Shown: positions 7,881 to 15,974 of the stretch, one piece after another
Numbering within the stretch: the stretch's first letter is position 1
How the letters are laid out: every line of letters begins with the position of its first letter
Source: Actinomycetota bacterium
GTDB lineage: Bacteria > Armatimonadota > SYMT01
Direction: 5' to 3'
Length of the DNA: 53,514 bases
Assembly (NCBI GenBank): GCA_005798285.1
Contig: SYKE01000102.1
Span: 1-53,514, forward strand
Translations under genes and position numbers: made by a program
Notes under the pieces: generated by a model
Seen by the model: only the letters and a program-made list of their open reading frames with translations
What the model was told of the DNA's origin: nothing
Database searches by the model: none

Positions 7881-9161
7881 TCACTCCGAAGCGAGCGAGG
7901 CCACGGTTCGCAGGAACCCATCCGTTTCATCCAGCGTGTTGTAGTGGGCGAACGACGCCCGGACGGCGCCCGTTTTTCCGAGGCCCCGCAGAACGCTGCC
8001 CGCATAGTGGTTGCCCGCGGCGACCTGGATCCCGGATCGAGCCCAGAGTTCCGACTCCACAGCGTCGTCGGTCCGGTCCGCCACGTGGAAGCCGAAAGTC
8101 GGAACCCGCCCTGCCACTCGTCGCTCGTCGCGTTCGCCGAGCAACTCGACATGGCGCATCTGGGCCATGCCCCGCAGGACTCGTCGAGAGATCTCGGCCT
8201 CGTGCGCCTGCGATGCCGCCAGGGCGATCTTGAAGCGGCGCCGCGTCCGCTCCAGAGTCGCGAAGGCGCCCACGAAGGCGGGCTCCAGTCGCGTCCCGAC
8301 CGATTCCAGGTAGGTGAGCGCAGCGAGAATTCCGGCGATGGTGACGTTGTTCAACGTGCCCAACTCCAGCGCGGTCTCCAGGTCGGTGTGCGGTTCCACG
8401 GCATAGCAGCGCAGGCGTTCCGCGAGCGAGGGCCGGACCCAGAGCACCCCTGCGAACGGTCCGAAGAGTTTGTACGTGGAAAAGGCGAGGGCATCCGCGT
8501 CCAGCGCTGCCAGATCGATCGGCACGTGCGGCGCGGCGTGCACGGCGTCGAGCACCACCCACGCTCGGGGAGCGTACGCGCGCACGCAGCGGATGAGCGC
8601 CGGCAGGTCCGGCACGGCGCCGAGGCCGTTCAACGCGACCGGAAGAGCGACGATGCGCACGCGGTCGGTGAGGACCGATCGGAGCCGATCCGGGTCGAGA
8701 CTCCCATCGGCTTCCATCTGAAGCTTGAGTGCCGGTCGCCGCCGCCACTCCCAGGGGGTAATGTTGGCGAAGTGGTCGGCGTCACTCACCACGAAGCGGT
8801 CGTCCGACTCGAGTTCGGGCTCCAGGGCCAGTCGGAGCTTCAGCAGCGATGACGTGGTGGATTCCGAAAAGAACACAGGATCAGCGTCTCCGGCGTTGAG
8901 GAACTCCCGAATTCGCAGGCGAGCTTCTCGGTGGAAACGGAGCGTCTGTGCTGCCGCAGGCCAGCCGCGACCCGGCTGCGGATTGGCCCAGAGGGCGGCG
9001 TCCGCCATCGCATCGGCAACACTGCGCGGAAGCAGTGTGCCTGCGGCATTGTCGAGGTAGATCCGGCGTGTGCCGTCTCTCAAGCTCTCTATCTGTGGAA
9101 ACTGAGATCGAATCCAGGGCAGCTGCCGCAGGAAAGCGGCTGCCGGGTCAGTGGGGTTCAA
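7881..9161 (-). CDS. Class V aminotransferase, cysteine desulfurase-like
   Basis: A 426-residue fold-type I PLP enzyme. The N-terminal IYLDNAAGTLLP is typical of cysteine desulfurase-like class V proteins. The pyridine-binding aspartate is D205 followed by H208 (VLDAVHAAPH), and the PLP lysine is K231 in STYKLFGPFAGVLWVR. This form (YKLFGP instead of SHKxxGP) resembles the uncharacterised cysteine-desulfurase-like subfamily rather than IscS/NifS, and no IscU or SufBCD gene is nearby. It ends 17 nt from the convergent PLP gene at 6718-7863. It starts just after the M24 protein stop at 9165, indicating a two-gene minus-strand operon with it. Confidence 0.85.
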   Translation of the reverse strand: MNPTDPAAAFLRQLPWIRSQFPQIESLRDGTRRIYLDNAAGTLLPRSVADAMADAALWANPQPGRGWPAAAQTLRFHREARLRIREFLNAGDADPVFFSESTTSSLLKLRLALEPELESDDRFVVSDADHFANITPWEWRRRPALKLQMEADGSLDPDRLRSVLTDRVRIVALPVALNGLGAVPDLPALIRCVRAYAPRAWVVLDAVHAAPHVPIDLAALDADALAFSTYKLFGPFAGVLWVRPSLAERLRCYAVEPHTDLETALELGTLNNVTIAGILAALTYLESVGTRLEPAFVGAFATLERTRRRFKIALAASQAHEAEISRRVLRGMAQMRHVELLGERDERRVAGRVPTFGFHVADRTDDAVESELWARSGIQVAAGNHYAGSVLRGLGKTGAVRASFAHYNTLDETDGFLRTVASLASE

Positions 9162-9164
9162 TCG

Positions 9165-10460
9165 CTACTCCGAGGGAGTTGTGCGGACCTTAAGCACCGG
9201 GATGCGGTATTTGCGCCCTCCCGCTGACACGTCAACAGTCGGCCAACGGCTGCTCGACGGAAGCGTGAAGTTCTCAATGGAGCCGTCATCCTTGATCATC
9301 ACGGTGTCCTCGAACTTTGTGCCCTGAACCGTCGGATTCCAGGCCAGCACCATTCCCGGCACGATCTTGCGCTTGTCGCCGGGCGCAGCGAGATAGAGGC
9401 GTTCCTGCCCCATGATCATCCCGCCCTGGTGGTGCAGCCGCCACTCTTCAGCGAATCCGATCTCGCGGTACGACTTCTGAGCTGCGGCCAGAACGTCGCC
9501 CAGCGTCTTGCCGGGGCGGGACGCCGCCCACATTGCGGCCTGAACCTTCGGCCCATTGTCCCATGCCCGCTTCAGCGAGGGGTCCGGCGTGCCGAACTGC
9601 ACCAGTCGGGTGGTGGAGACGGTGAGTCCCCAACGCCGGGCGCAGATGTTCAGCGCGACATAGTTACGGAGCTTGGCGCCGACCACCACTGGATGGCGGT
9701 ACGTCTTGAAGCGCTCGTCGACAGCGCTGAGAATCACGGTGGGGAAGATGTCCCAGTACCAGAACTCTCGGGCGAGCAGGTACTGGACGTCGCGCTCCGA
9801 CATTCCCGGCCGGACCACATCCGCCACTTGCTCGAGGATCTCGGAGGTCTTCTTGCCCAACCAGCGGTACTTCTTCATCTCGCCGGACGTGATCGGGTAA
9901 TAGACTTCGGCAAAGTCGAACGAAGACCGCGCGGGGTCGAACCCGTTCTCGGCAGCGGTGGCGGGGAGATCGAACGCGACCCTCTTTCCGCGCAGGATCG
10001 GCTTGAGCGCGTCCACCTCGCTGCCGTGCCACGGGAAAGCGATGGACTCATAGCCCAATCCCGCCAGTTCCTCCGTCATCACGCGGGGCGTCTCGATGTT
10101 GTTGGCCACGAGGTAGAGCTTGTCGGCGGTGACCACAACCTTGACCGGCGCTTCCCGCTGCGCCCAGACGACGTTGTCCTTGCCGCCTGCGGAAATCCAG
10201 TCCAGGTTGTGTTCGGTGCCGATAACCAGCGCGTCCAACTTCGCGGATGAGAGCGCCTTGCGGACACGAACCAACTTCTCGGTCGCCTCGGTGCGACGCT
10301 CCCGGGCCGTGAACACAAAGTCGTCGAATCGGTGGAAGGAGCGCTGCGGATTGCCGAACAGGTCGTCCGACGGTAGCTTTGGAGGATCGGCGGCGCGGAC
10401 CGAGCCGGCCAAGCTGATCACCGCGTACGTCGCTGTGAGCGCGAGAAGCCCTCGTTTCAT
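9165..10460 (-). CDS. Secreted M24-fold (creatinase/aminopeptidase-like) protein, metal site altered
   Basis: A 431-residue protein with a signal peptide (MKRGLLALTATYAVISL, cut near VRAADP) and the two-domain creatinase/prolidase layout. Residues 55-190 form the N-terminal domain and 190-400 the pita-bread domain. H256, a HHQGG block (343-347) and E384 in KFEDT are in family positions. The strand that normally carries the two metal-binding aspartates reads ALNICARRWGLTVSTTRL, so these are Asn271 and Ser282. It may bind no metal and not be a classical peptidase. ATG 10460 follows AGGAGGATCG, a good ribosome site that rules out the longer frame. It is likely periplasmic. Confidence 0.8.
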   Translation of the reverse strand: MKRGLLALTATYAVISLAGSVRAADPPKLPSDDLFGNPQRSFHRFDDFVFTARERRTEATEKLVRVRKALSSAKLDALVIGTEHNLDWISAGGKDNVVWAQREAPVKVVVTADKLYLVANNIETPRVMTEELAGLGYESIAFPWHGSEVDALKPILRGKRVAFDLPATAAENGFDPARSSFDFAEVYYPITSGEMKKYRWLGKKTSEILEQVADVVRPGMSERDVQYLLAREFWYWDIFPTVILSAVDERFKTYRHPVVVGAKLRNYVALNICARRWGLTVSTTRLVQFGTPDPSLKRAWDNGPKVQAAMWAASRPGKTLGDVLAAAQKSYREIGFAEEWRLHHQGGMIMGQERLYLAAPGDKRKIVPGMVLAWNPTVQGTKFEDTVMIKDDGSIENFTLPSSSRWPTVDVSAGGRKYRIPVLKVRTTPSE

Positions 10461-10628
10461 CGAACGATCCTCCTGAAGGGTCTGAGGGGAGACCGGACAC
10501 CGCCTACCCGGTACAGTTTTCCACCCACGCGGGCGCATCCTCTTCCACAACGAATGCGCGCATACCGTGGCAACTGTGGGCAATATCACTCACTGTTGGG
10601 CGACGTACTCGCATAATCTATCAGTTGG

Positions 10629-10742
10629 CGGTTCACCCGAACCGTCACCCGCGCAAGCGACTCCAATCACCAACAACGAGAGTCGGCGGGAAGCTGTTCG
10701 TCAAGCAGGTAGCCCACGCTTGCGGGAGGTTTGGTCCTCCCG
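10629..10742 (+). promoter_or_regulatory. Structured 5' leader of pilin gene with alternative pairings
   Basis: The region before the first pilin gene can form hairpin CGGTTC/GAACCG (10629-10634 with 10639-10644) and hairpin CGGGAGG/CCTCCCG (10723-10729 with 10736-10742). It can also form a long stem in which CCCGC and CGACTC (10648-10652, 10658-10663) pair with GAGTCG and GCGGG (10680-10690). An 8-nt match CGCAAGCG (10652-10659) with CGCTTGCG (10717-10724) excludes the long stem and touches the last hairpin. Mutually exclusive pairings just ahead of the ATG look like a regulatory leader. No known riboswitch class was recognised. Confidence 0.45.
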
Positions 10743-10752
10743 GGGGACTCCC

Positions 10753-11538
10753 ATGCGTCGTCGACATGCCTTCACCCTCATCGAACTCCTCGTGGTGATC
10801 GCAATCATCGCTATCCTCGCTGCCATCTTGTTCCCGGTGTTCGCACAGGCGCGAGAGTCCGCTCGGCGGACCTCCTGTCTCTCGAATCAGAAGCAGATTG
10901 CAACGTCCCTGCTGATGTACTCGCAGGACTACGACGAGATGATCCTTCCGTGGTTGACCGCTCCTGGCCCAACCCCGGATCAGAGGCTGTGGACCAGCCG
11001 GATCCAGCCTTACCTGAAGAATGGCGGTGGCTCGCCTCCCAACGGAGTGATGAAGTGTCCGTCCTGGTCGGAGTCCGCTCTCAAGGCGGGATCCGATAAG
11101 CCCGAGTGCAACGGACCCGGCGCGCTGACCCCGGCGTTTCCCCCCACGCTGTTGCTCTCTCACTACGCGTTGGCACAGCCGATGCCGACCCGGGTGTTGC
11201 TCCGCAGTGGCGGCAACAGCGCCTCGAACCCCTACTATCAGTACCCCGGCAGCGGCTGGATCAGCAGTCGAGCCACCCCTCCGGAAACCTACATCGGGCT
11301 GAGTTCCGTACTCCGACCCGCCGACACAGCGATGGTGGCCGATGGGGTTACCCTGACCGCCGGACCGGGGATCTTGAACGTCTTCGGTTGCGAATCCAGC
11401 GAGCTCCATCAAGGCGGAAGCAACTTCATCTTCCTGGATGGTCACGCGAAGTGGATCAAGGGCAACGCCGAGAGTTACGTGAAGCGAGCCGCCAATGGCG
11501 AGTTCTTCATGCAGCACTTCACCTACAGCATGGAGTGA
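10753..11538 (+). CDS. Type II secretion/pilin-like prepilin protein (DUF1559-like)
   Basis: A 261-residue protein starting with a short basic leader, then the prepilin site and helix [20 protein letters not shown], with Glu5 of the mature protein present. The tail is polar with a DYDEM segment after the helix and ends in the block [16 protein letters not shown] typical of H-x-G proteins of this group. A prepilin peptidase would cleave before Phe. The protein would then sit in a pseudopilus or surface fibre. This exact leader is abundant in Armatimonadota. ATG 10753 begins the leader; upstream frame belongs to the structured leader. A near-identical helix occurs in the gene at 24280-25050. 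Confidence 0.92.
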   Translation: MRRRHAFTLIELLVVIAIIAILAAILFPVFAQARESARRTSCLSNQKQIATSLLMYSQDYDEMILPWLTAPGPTPDQRLWTSRIQPYLKNGGGSPPNGVMKCPSWSESALKAGSDKPECNGPGALTPAFPPTLLLSHYALAQPMPTRVLLRSGGNSASNPYYQYPGSGWISSRATPPETYIGLSSVLRPADTAMVADGVTLTAGPGILNVFGCESSELHQGGSNFIFLDGHAKWIKGNAESYVKRAANGEFFMQHFTYSME

Positions 11539-11563
11539 GCTCGACCGGCGGGAACTGAAATGC

Positions 11564-11600
11564 CAAAGGGCCCGAGACGATCAGCGTCCCGGGCCCTTTG
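11564..11600. terminator. Hairpin terminator between pilin and tRNA-Met
   Basis: A 16-bp stem with one A/C mismatch around a 5-nt loop (11564-11579 with 11585-11600), starting CAAAGGGCCCG and ending in CCCTTTG. It lies between the plus-strand pilin and the minus-strand tRNA, so it can serve both. No long T run follows on the plus strand; on the minus strand the arm ends in CCCTTTG. Confidence 0.7.
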
Positions 11601-11617
11601 AAGTTCTAGTGGGGGGT

Positions 11618-11690
11618 TGGCGGGAGTGGGACTTGAACCCACGGCCTAAGGGTTATGAATCCTTCGCTCTAACCACTGAGCTACCCCGCC
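11618..11690 (-). tRNA. tRNA-Met (CAT), elongator type
   Basis: A 73-nt cloverleaf read on the minus strand. Acceptor arm is GGCGGGG/TCCCGCC with one G-U pair, D arm GCTC/GAGC, anticodon loop TTCATAA, T arm GTGGG/CCCAC around TTCAAGT, and discriminator A. CCA is not encoded. The anticodon stem AAGGA/CCCTT has an A-C mismatch at the pair next to the loop (31-39). The GGCGGGG acceptor start and paired 1-72 base argue for elongator Met rather than initiator; a lysidine-modified tRNA-Ile with CAT cannot be fully excluded. Confidence 0.93.
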
Positions 11691-11890
11691 GAGAGCCCGA
11701 TTATCTCCCACGCGATATTCCGTGTCAACGGGGAGGCGATGACCCCCGACCACCTCAACCCGGTGCAACAAGGTCGGATCGACCGTGTCATAATAGACAG
11801 TGGCAGCATTGTTCTGGTTCGGGCCATGAGGGCTCGGGGCTGTCGTGGTCGGCTCGCACCGCTGAGACGACCCTCGGGAGGTTTCGTGGT

Positions 11891-12541
11891 ATGAAGCTCG
11901 CTCACATCGCCGCTGGGGTGCTGGTCGCCTCGCTCTGCGCGGGTCGCGTATCCGCCGCGCCCTCGATTACCGGGGACTACGTCGAGTCCCGGTCCGCAAA
12001 TGTCTTCGTTGGCGCCTGCCACCACGAAGGCGAAATCGAAACGATGGGTCGCAACGCGTTGCTGGCCTGGAACATCGAGAAGGGCGCCTTCAACGGGGTA
12101 GACCTCTCCGGTATTCGCGCCGTGGCCGTGGTGGCAGGCGACCGAAGCCTGGAGCTTCCCGCCAGTCGCCGCCGCTCCGTGCTTTATGTGAGCGAGGGCG
12201 CTTCTGCCGAGCAAAAGACCGCCATCGCCGCGTTGCTGCGCCAGCAGGCCACGAATGCGCTGGGCGACGTGATGTCGGTGAAGACCGCGCCGATCGCCTT
12301 CGACAGCCGTGGCGACCTGTATCGGGTGAACGTTCCCGGGGTTGCGGCGCTCAAGATTGCCACAGAGACCCGCCAGCTCTGCTGCAAGCAGCCGTATGAA
12401 CTCTGGGGCAAGCCCTTCGTCAGCCTGCAGGGCGCCAAAGCCGGGTTCTGCGTCAGCGCCGAGTATCGCGACACCAGCCTGGTTCAGGCGTGGAACGCCA
12501 CCGACCAGAACAACGCGTACTTCGGACGCTTCAGCCTGTAG
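11891..12541 (+). CDS. Secreted DUF1326 family protein
   Basis: A 216-residue protein with a signal peptide (MKLAHIAAGVLVASLCAGRVSA) and then SITGDYVESRSANVFVGACHHEGE. That opening, together with LLAWNIEKGAFNGVDLSGIRAVAVV, is characteristic of DUF1326. The C-terminal part carries a CC pair (LCCKQPYELWG) and a lone Cys in GFCVSAEYRD, possible metal or disulfide positions. Function of the family is unknown. The start at 11891 follows GGGAGG at 9 nt. It is a single-gene unit: the tRNA lies upstream on the opposite strand and a strong terminator follows the stop by 16 nt. Confidence 0.8.
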   Translation: MKLAHIAAGVLVASLCAGRVSAAPSITGDYVESRSANVFVGACHHEGEIETMGRNALLAWNIEKGAFNGVDLSGIRAVAVVAGDRSLELPASRRRSVLYVSEGASAEQKTAIAALLRQQATNALGDVMSVKTAPIAFDSRGDLYRVNVPGVAALKIATETRQLCCKQPYELWGKPFVSLQGAKAGFCVSAEYRDTSLVQAWNATDQNNAYFGRFSL

Positions 12542-12557
12542 TCGGTTCGTTTGCGAA

Positions 12558-12586
12558 GGGGGCGCCGACTGGCGCCCCCTTTTTTT
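12558..12586 (+). terminator. Rho-independent terminator
   Basis: A perfect 9-bp stem GGGGGCGCC/GGCGCCCCC with GACT loop, followed by seven T, 16 nt after the DUF1326 gene. Confidence 0.95.
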
Positions 12587-12876
12587 CGTCTCTCGATGCA
12601 ACTCAGAGCCACGGCTGGCCCGGGTGCACCCCGCGTCTGCTGGGCTCCGACTCGCCGGCCAGAGACGTGGGCCCCTGGCTCAGGAGATGCAGGCCAACCA
12701 GTGGGCCATAGATCACATCCACCCAGATGACCGATCCCAGTGGGCCATTGAGATCGACGGAATGGCCGGGAAGTCCATGCTTGTGCAGATTTATTCGGAG
12801 TTGGAGACCGAACCCTGAACTCTCCTGTGGGGTCTAACCACTAACTCGGTGATCAGATAACCCGGAGACGCACTGC
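12587..12876 (+). other. Intergenic region before the ECF sigma gene
   Basis: No supported gene. A 43-codon frame (12687-12818) starts at an ATG and ends at a TGA, but it has no ribosome site at a proper distance and no recognisable features. Within it an 11-base word CAGTGGGCCAT occurs twice (12699-12709 and 12738-12748), both followed by similar GATC-containing sequence. Because ECF operons are often self-regulated, the sigma promoter should be here; no clear -35/-10 pair was identified by eye. Confidence 0.35.
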
Positions 12877-13416
12877 GTGGATGATTTGGCGCTGGTGAGG
12901 CGGTTCCAAAGAGGCGAGGAAGCGGCGTTCGACATTCTGGTGGATCGCCACCGGCGGCGCGTCTACAGCCTGGCTGCGCGATTGGCTTCGCCTTCGGAGG
13001 CGGATGACTTGGCGCAGGAGATCTTCATCGCCGCCTATAAGGCGCTCCCGCGGTATCGGGGCGAGGCCGCATTTACGACATGGCTCTATCGGGTTGCGGT
13101 CTACTGCTGCTCGCATTACATTCGGCGGCGCCGGATGGATGTGGCCGAGCTGAATGACGAGTTGCCGGATGACGCCGAGCGTCACGATCCGGAGCATTCG
13201 GCGCTGGCGGGTGAGCTTCAGGCAAGGGTTCGGGAGGCGATCTCGGCGCTTCCCTACAAAGCGCGCGAGGTGATTGTGCTTCGGGATCTGCACGGTTTGA
13301 GCTACGAGGAGATCGCCCAAGTAGTGGGCTGCCCCATCGGTACGGTGCGCAGTCGACTGCACTATGCGACTCATCGGCTCGAACAGATGCTCCGAACATA
13401 CGTGGAGTCGGTGTGA
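12877..13416 (+). CDS. ECF-type RNA polymerase sigma factor
   Basis: A 179-residue sigma-70 family protein with only regions 2 and 4. Region 2 covers residues 5-75 (LVRRFQRGEEAAFDILVDRH, then DDLAQEIFIAAYKALPRYRG and the aromatic FTTWLYRVAVYC). A linker of about 35 residues follows, then region 4 at 110-170 with helix-turn-helix LSYEEIAQVVGCPIGTVRSRL. It directs RNA polymerase to a small regulon. The start is GTG 12877, with GGAGA about 9 nt upstream. Its last 4 bases overlap the start of the anti-sigma gene, so the pair is translated in step. Confidence 0.95.
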   Translation: MDDLALVRRFQRGEEAAFDILVDRHRRRVYSLAARLASPSEADDLAQEIFIAAYKALPRYRGEAAFTTWLYRVAVYCCSHYIRRRRMDVAELNDELPDDAERHDPEHSALAGELQARVREAISALPYKAREVIVLRDLHGLSYEEIAQVVGCPIGTVRSRLHYATHRLEQMLRTYVESV

Positions 13417-15071
13417 ACGGTTTCTTTCGTTGGCCAAAGCGGCGCCCTGGGAGGGCCCCAACGGCTTCCCGGGGGTCCATGGCCACCATGGCCTGTTCGG
13501 ATGTGCGCTTGCTCCTCCGGCCGCTTCTGGATGGTGAACTGGACGAAGTTCGACAGCGCCGGGTTCTGGATCACCTGGAGGGCTGCTCAAGCTGTGACCG
13601 CGCGCGGAGCGACTTCGCTTCGCTTATCGGCGCACTTCAGAGCCTGGAGCCGGAGGATGCTCCTCCGCACTTCACGCCCGCGCTCCAGGTTCGATTGGCC
13701 TCGCACCGACGACGAGCGGCCTCGCCCCGTCGATTGCGTTGGGTCACGGCCTCAGCCGCGATCCTGTCGGTGGCGGCCGCCGTCGTGCTGCTTGCGCCGC
13801 GAGGGTTGAACGCCGCCGACGTCGCGCGGAGCGCCCGGATGTCCTGGTCCCAGGTGCACAACTACGGCGCCGAGTTCCAGAGCATCGGGAGGTATCAGGG
13901 CCGCTCCCGAATCTTCCGACAGCGGCAGTTCTTCCGCCGCCCCGGCGAGTTTCGGCTGGATACGCGTCAGGACTATCCGCTGAGCACCTTCGTCTACGAC
14001 GATCGAGTGGTACAGTTCCTGCCGGGCGGATCGTGGAAGGGCCGCGGCCCGCTCGTGATCGTCCGTCCCCGGCGAGAAGGAGAGACCGCGCTCCCGTTCC
14101 CCTTCGGCGTCACCTGGCAACTCGGCGGCAATCTGCGGCTGGATCAAATCATCGAGCAGTTCAACGAGAACCGCGATGCTCGACTCGTTGGGGAGGATCG
14201 AATTGCCGATCGAGAGTGCTTCCACGTGGAGTTCACCTCGGCGCCGCCCGGCGGGTCGCAGCAGGATCGGTACGAACTCTGGCTCGACAAGGAGCACTTC
14301 CTCCCGCGCCGCGTGAGCTGGTATCGCGATGCCGACAACTATGTGCAGACCGATGCCCAGGACCTGCAGGTGAACTATGCCGTGCTGCCGGACGGCACCT
14401 TCGACTTTAAACCGCCGGCGGGGAGTTGCATTCTCCAGGGGGAAGTCGATCCGCATGCGGTGGCGCTTCCGCTCTCCCCGGACTCGGGTTTCGGACCCAC
14501 CGACGCGGCGGAGCGTGCCGCCTGGGCCCGGAGAAAGTCGTTCGCCTTCAAACCGGTGGCCCCCGGTTGGGTCCCGTCCGGCTATGAGTTCCTCCGGGTG
14601 TGGCGCCGCGGCAAGCGGTACCTCGACATGCACTGGATTCGCGAGGATCGATCCGGCGTTTTTCAGGTGCTCAAACTGGTGCAGCAGGACCTTTCCGTGT
14701 ACTCTCAGCGGCCTGCCGGCCTGCCGGTATCGCTGACCTCTCAACGGGGACGATCCGACGCCTCGCTCTACGAGCGGTCCGAGCCGTTTCCTCATGCAGT
14801 GCTGGAGTGGGTGGTCGGTCGCACCCGGTGCACCCTCTATGCAGTGGGGCTCTCCCGACCGCAGTTGCTTCGCCTGGCTCGCTCCGTGAGGCAGATTCGA
14901 GATCCCTCCCGGACGCTCCCGCCGGAGAGGTCGCCCCTGACGGGTGAGTTTGTGTTGAGCGAACCGGCCGCGAACCAGACCGCTCCAATGGAGCCGGACG
15001 GGGGGGTTGTGCAGGCTGCGGCCATCCACACGGAAGAGCCGCCGATGATGCCGGACATGCCGGAGGACTGA
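13413..15071 (+). CDS. Anti-sigma factor fused to RseB-like sensor domain
   Basis: A 552-residue membrane protein. Residues 27-75 form a zinc-containing anti-sigma domain: C28, then H54, C58 and C61 (H-x3-C-x2-C). One membrane segment follows at 110-128 (VTASAAILSVAAAVVLLAP). Residues 135-340 are an extracytoplasmic beta domain resembling MucB/RseB and LolA (RQRQFFRRPGEFRLDT, then DRECFHVEF, YELWLDKEHFLPRRVSWY). A second domain at 375-495 (VAPGWVPSGYEF, then ARSVRQI) fits the C-terminal lobe of RseB. The tail is Pro/Glu-rich. In E. coli, RseA and RseB are separate proteins; here both roles seem joined. GTG 13413 overlaps the sigma stop by 4 nt; ATG 13479 is an alternative. Confidence 0.82.
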   Translation: MNGFFRWPKRRPGRAPTASRGSMATMACSDVRLLLRPLLDGELDEVRQRRVLDHLEGCSSCDRARSDFASLIGALQSLEPEDAPPHFTPALQVRLASHRRRAASPRRLRWVTASAAILSVAAAVVLLAPRGLNAADVARSARMSWSQVHNYGAEFQSIGRYQGRSRIFRQRQFFRRPGEFRLDTRQDYPLSTFVYDDRVVQFLPGGSWKGRGPLVIVRPRREGETALPFPFGVTWQLGGNLRLDQIIEQFNENRDARLVGEDRIADRECFHVEFTSAPPGGSQQDRYELWLDKEHFLPRRVSWYRDADNYVQTDAQDLQVNYAVLPDGTFDFKPPAGSCILQGEVDPHAVALPLSPDSGFGPTDAAERAAWARRKSFAFKPVAPGWVPSGYEFLRVWRRGKRYLDMHWIREDRSGVFQVLKLVQQDLSVYSQRPAGLPVSLTSQRGRSDASLYERSEPFPHAVLEWVVGRTRCTLYAVGLSRPQLLRLARSVRQIRDPSRTLPPERSPLTGEFVLSEPAANQTAPMEPDGGVVQAAAIHTEEPPMMPDMPED

Positions 15072-15078
15072 ACCGTGG

Positions 15079-15954
15079 TTAATGGTCCATCGGCGGCAGA
15101 CCAAAGTCTTCGGGCTTGACGAGGCCACCGGCTTCCGAGAGGGACCGCCGCATTCGGTCGACATACTCCCGGTCGTAGGCGTCGAGATCGCCCGCGATTT
15201 CGTAGTGCATGGCGGCCCGCAGCGCATAACCCATCCGGGCGAACGCATCTCCCAACAGGAAGTGGTAGGTCGCATTGCTGGGGCGAAGCCGAATCGCTCT
15301 CCGGAACACGGCCACTGCGTCCTCCGGCCGGCCCAACTGACAGTAAGCCATTCCCAGTCGTACGCAGTAATAGTCGTCGAACGGCGAGTTGCCTACCGCT
15401 TGCTCCAACTCCTGGACGCCGTCGTGCGTGCGACAGAGCTGAAGGAACAGGTCGCCGAGCCAGAAGTGGTAGAAACCGTCCTCGGGAGCCAGCCGTATAG
15501 CCTCCCGCAGCTCGCGTACGGCCTCGTCCTGGCGACCGGCTTGAACGCAGGCGGATGCGAGGCGGTAGCGGTAATAGGGGTTGTGGGGTGACAGGGAGAC
15601 CGCTCGGCGGTAGAGCGTGATGGCCCCCTTCAGCTTTCCGAAGCGCCGATAGACCTCTGCAATGGAGAAGTGGGTGTCTGCATGATCCGGGTTGGCCTTC
15701 AGGGCGCGGCGATAGTGCGAGAGCGCCTGACCGCTGTCCTCGGCGAAAACGAAGGCGTCCCCGAGGCGCAGGTGGCGGTCGGCGTTGTCACCCTCCAGGC
15801 GAACGGCTCGCCGGTAGCACTGGATGGCCTCGTGAATGCTCCCCTCTGCCGCCAGCGTGTCGCCCTCCCGCTGCAGATCCGCCGCTGTGGGTTGTGGGAT
15901 CGAGGTAGGAGTTTCCCCGGTTCGTGGTAGCGTGGGAGGGCGCTCGGATCTCAT
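15079..15954 (-). CDS. Tetratricopeptide repeat protein
   Basis: A 291-residue protein made almost entirely of TPR units. After a polar N-terminus there are about six to seven repeats of 34 residues, with typical patterns such as AIQCYRRAVRLEGDNADRH, ALSHYRRALKANPDHADTH and AITLYRRAVSLSPHNPYYR. No signal peptide or membrane segment is seen, so it should be a cytoplasmic scaffold. It is read 20 nt after dtd in the same direction and is likely the last gene of a methyltransferase-dtd-TPR operon. The 3' end lies only 7 nt from the convergent anti-sigma gene. Confidence 0.88.
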   Translation of the reverse strand: MRSERPPTLPRTGETPTSIPQPTAADLQREGDTLAAEGSIHEAIQCYRRAVRLEGDNADRHLRLGDAFVFAEDSGQALSHYRRALKANPDHADTHFSIAEVYRRFGKLKGAITLYRRAVSLSPHNPYYRYRLASACVQAGRQDEAVRELREAIRLAPEDGFYHFWLGDLFLQLCRTHDGVQELEQAVGNSPFDDYYCVRLGMAYCQLGRPEDAVAVFRRAIRLRPSNATYHFLLGDAFARMGYALRAAMHYEIAGDLDAYDREYVDRMRRSLSEAGGLVKPEDFGLPPMDH

Positions 15955-15974
15955 GGCTGGTTGGCTCTCGCGAT

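Noticed and set aside
10629..10742. A c-di-GMP riboswitch ahead of the pilin gene
   Set aside because: GGTAGC-like words exist, but the conserved CACGCACAGGGCAAACC and ACGCAAAGCC cores are missing.
12687..12818. A 43-codon frame with a repeated CAGTGGGCCAT
   Set aside because: No proper ribosome site and no similarity recognised. The repeats are too short for a mobile element.
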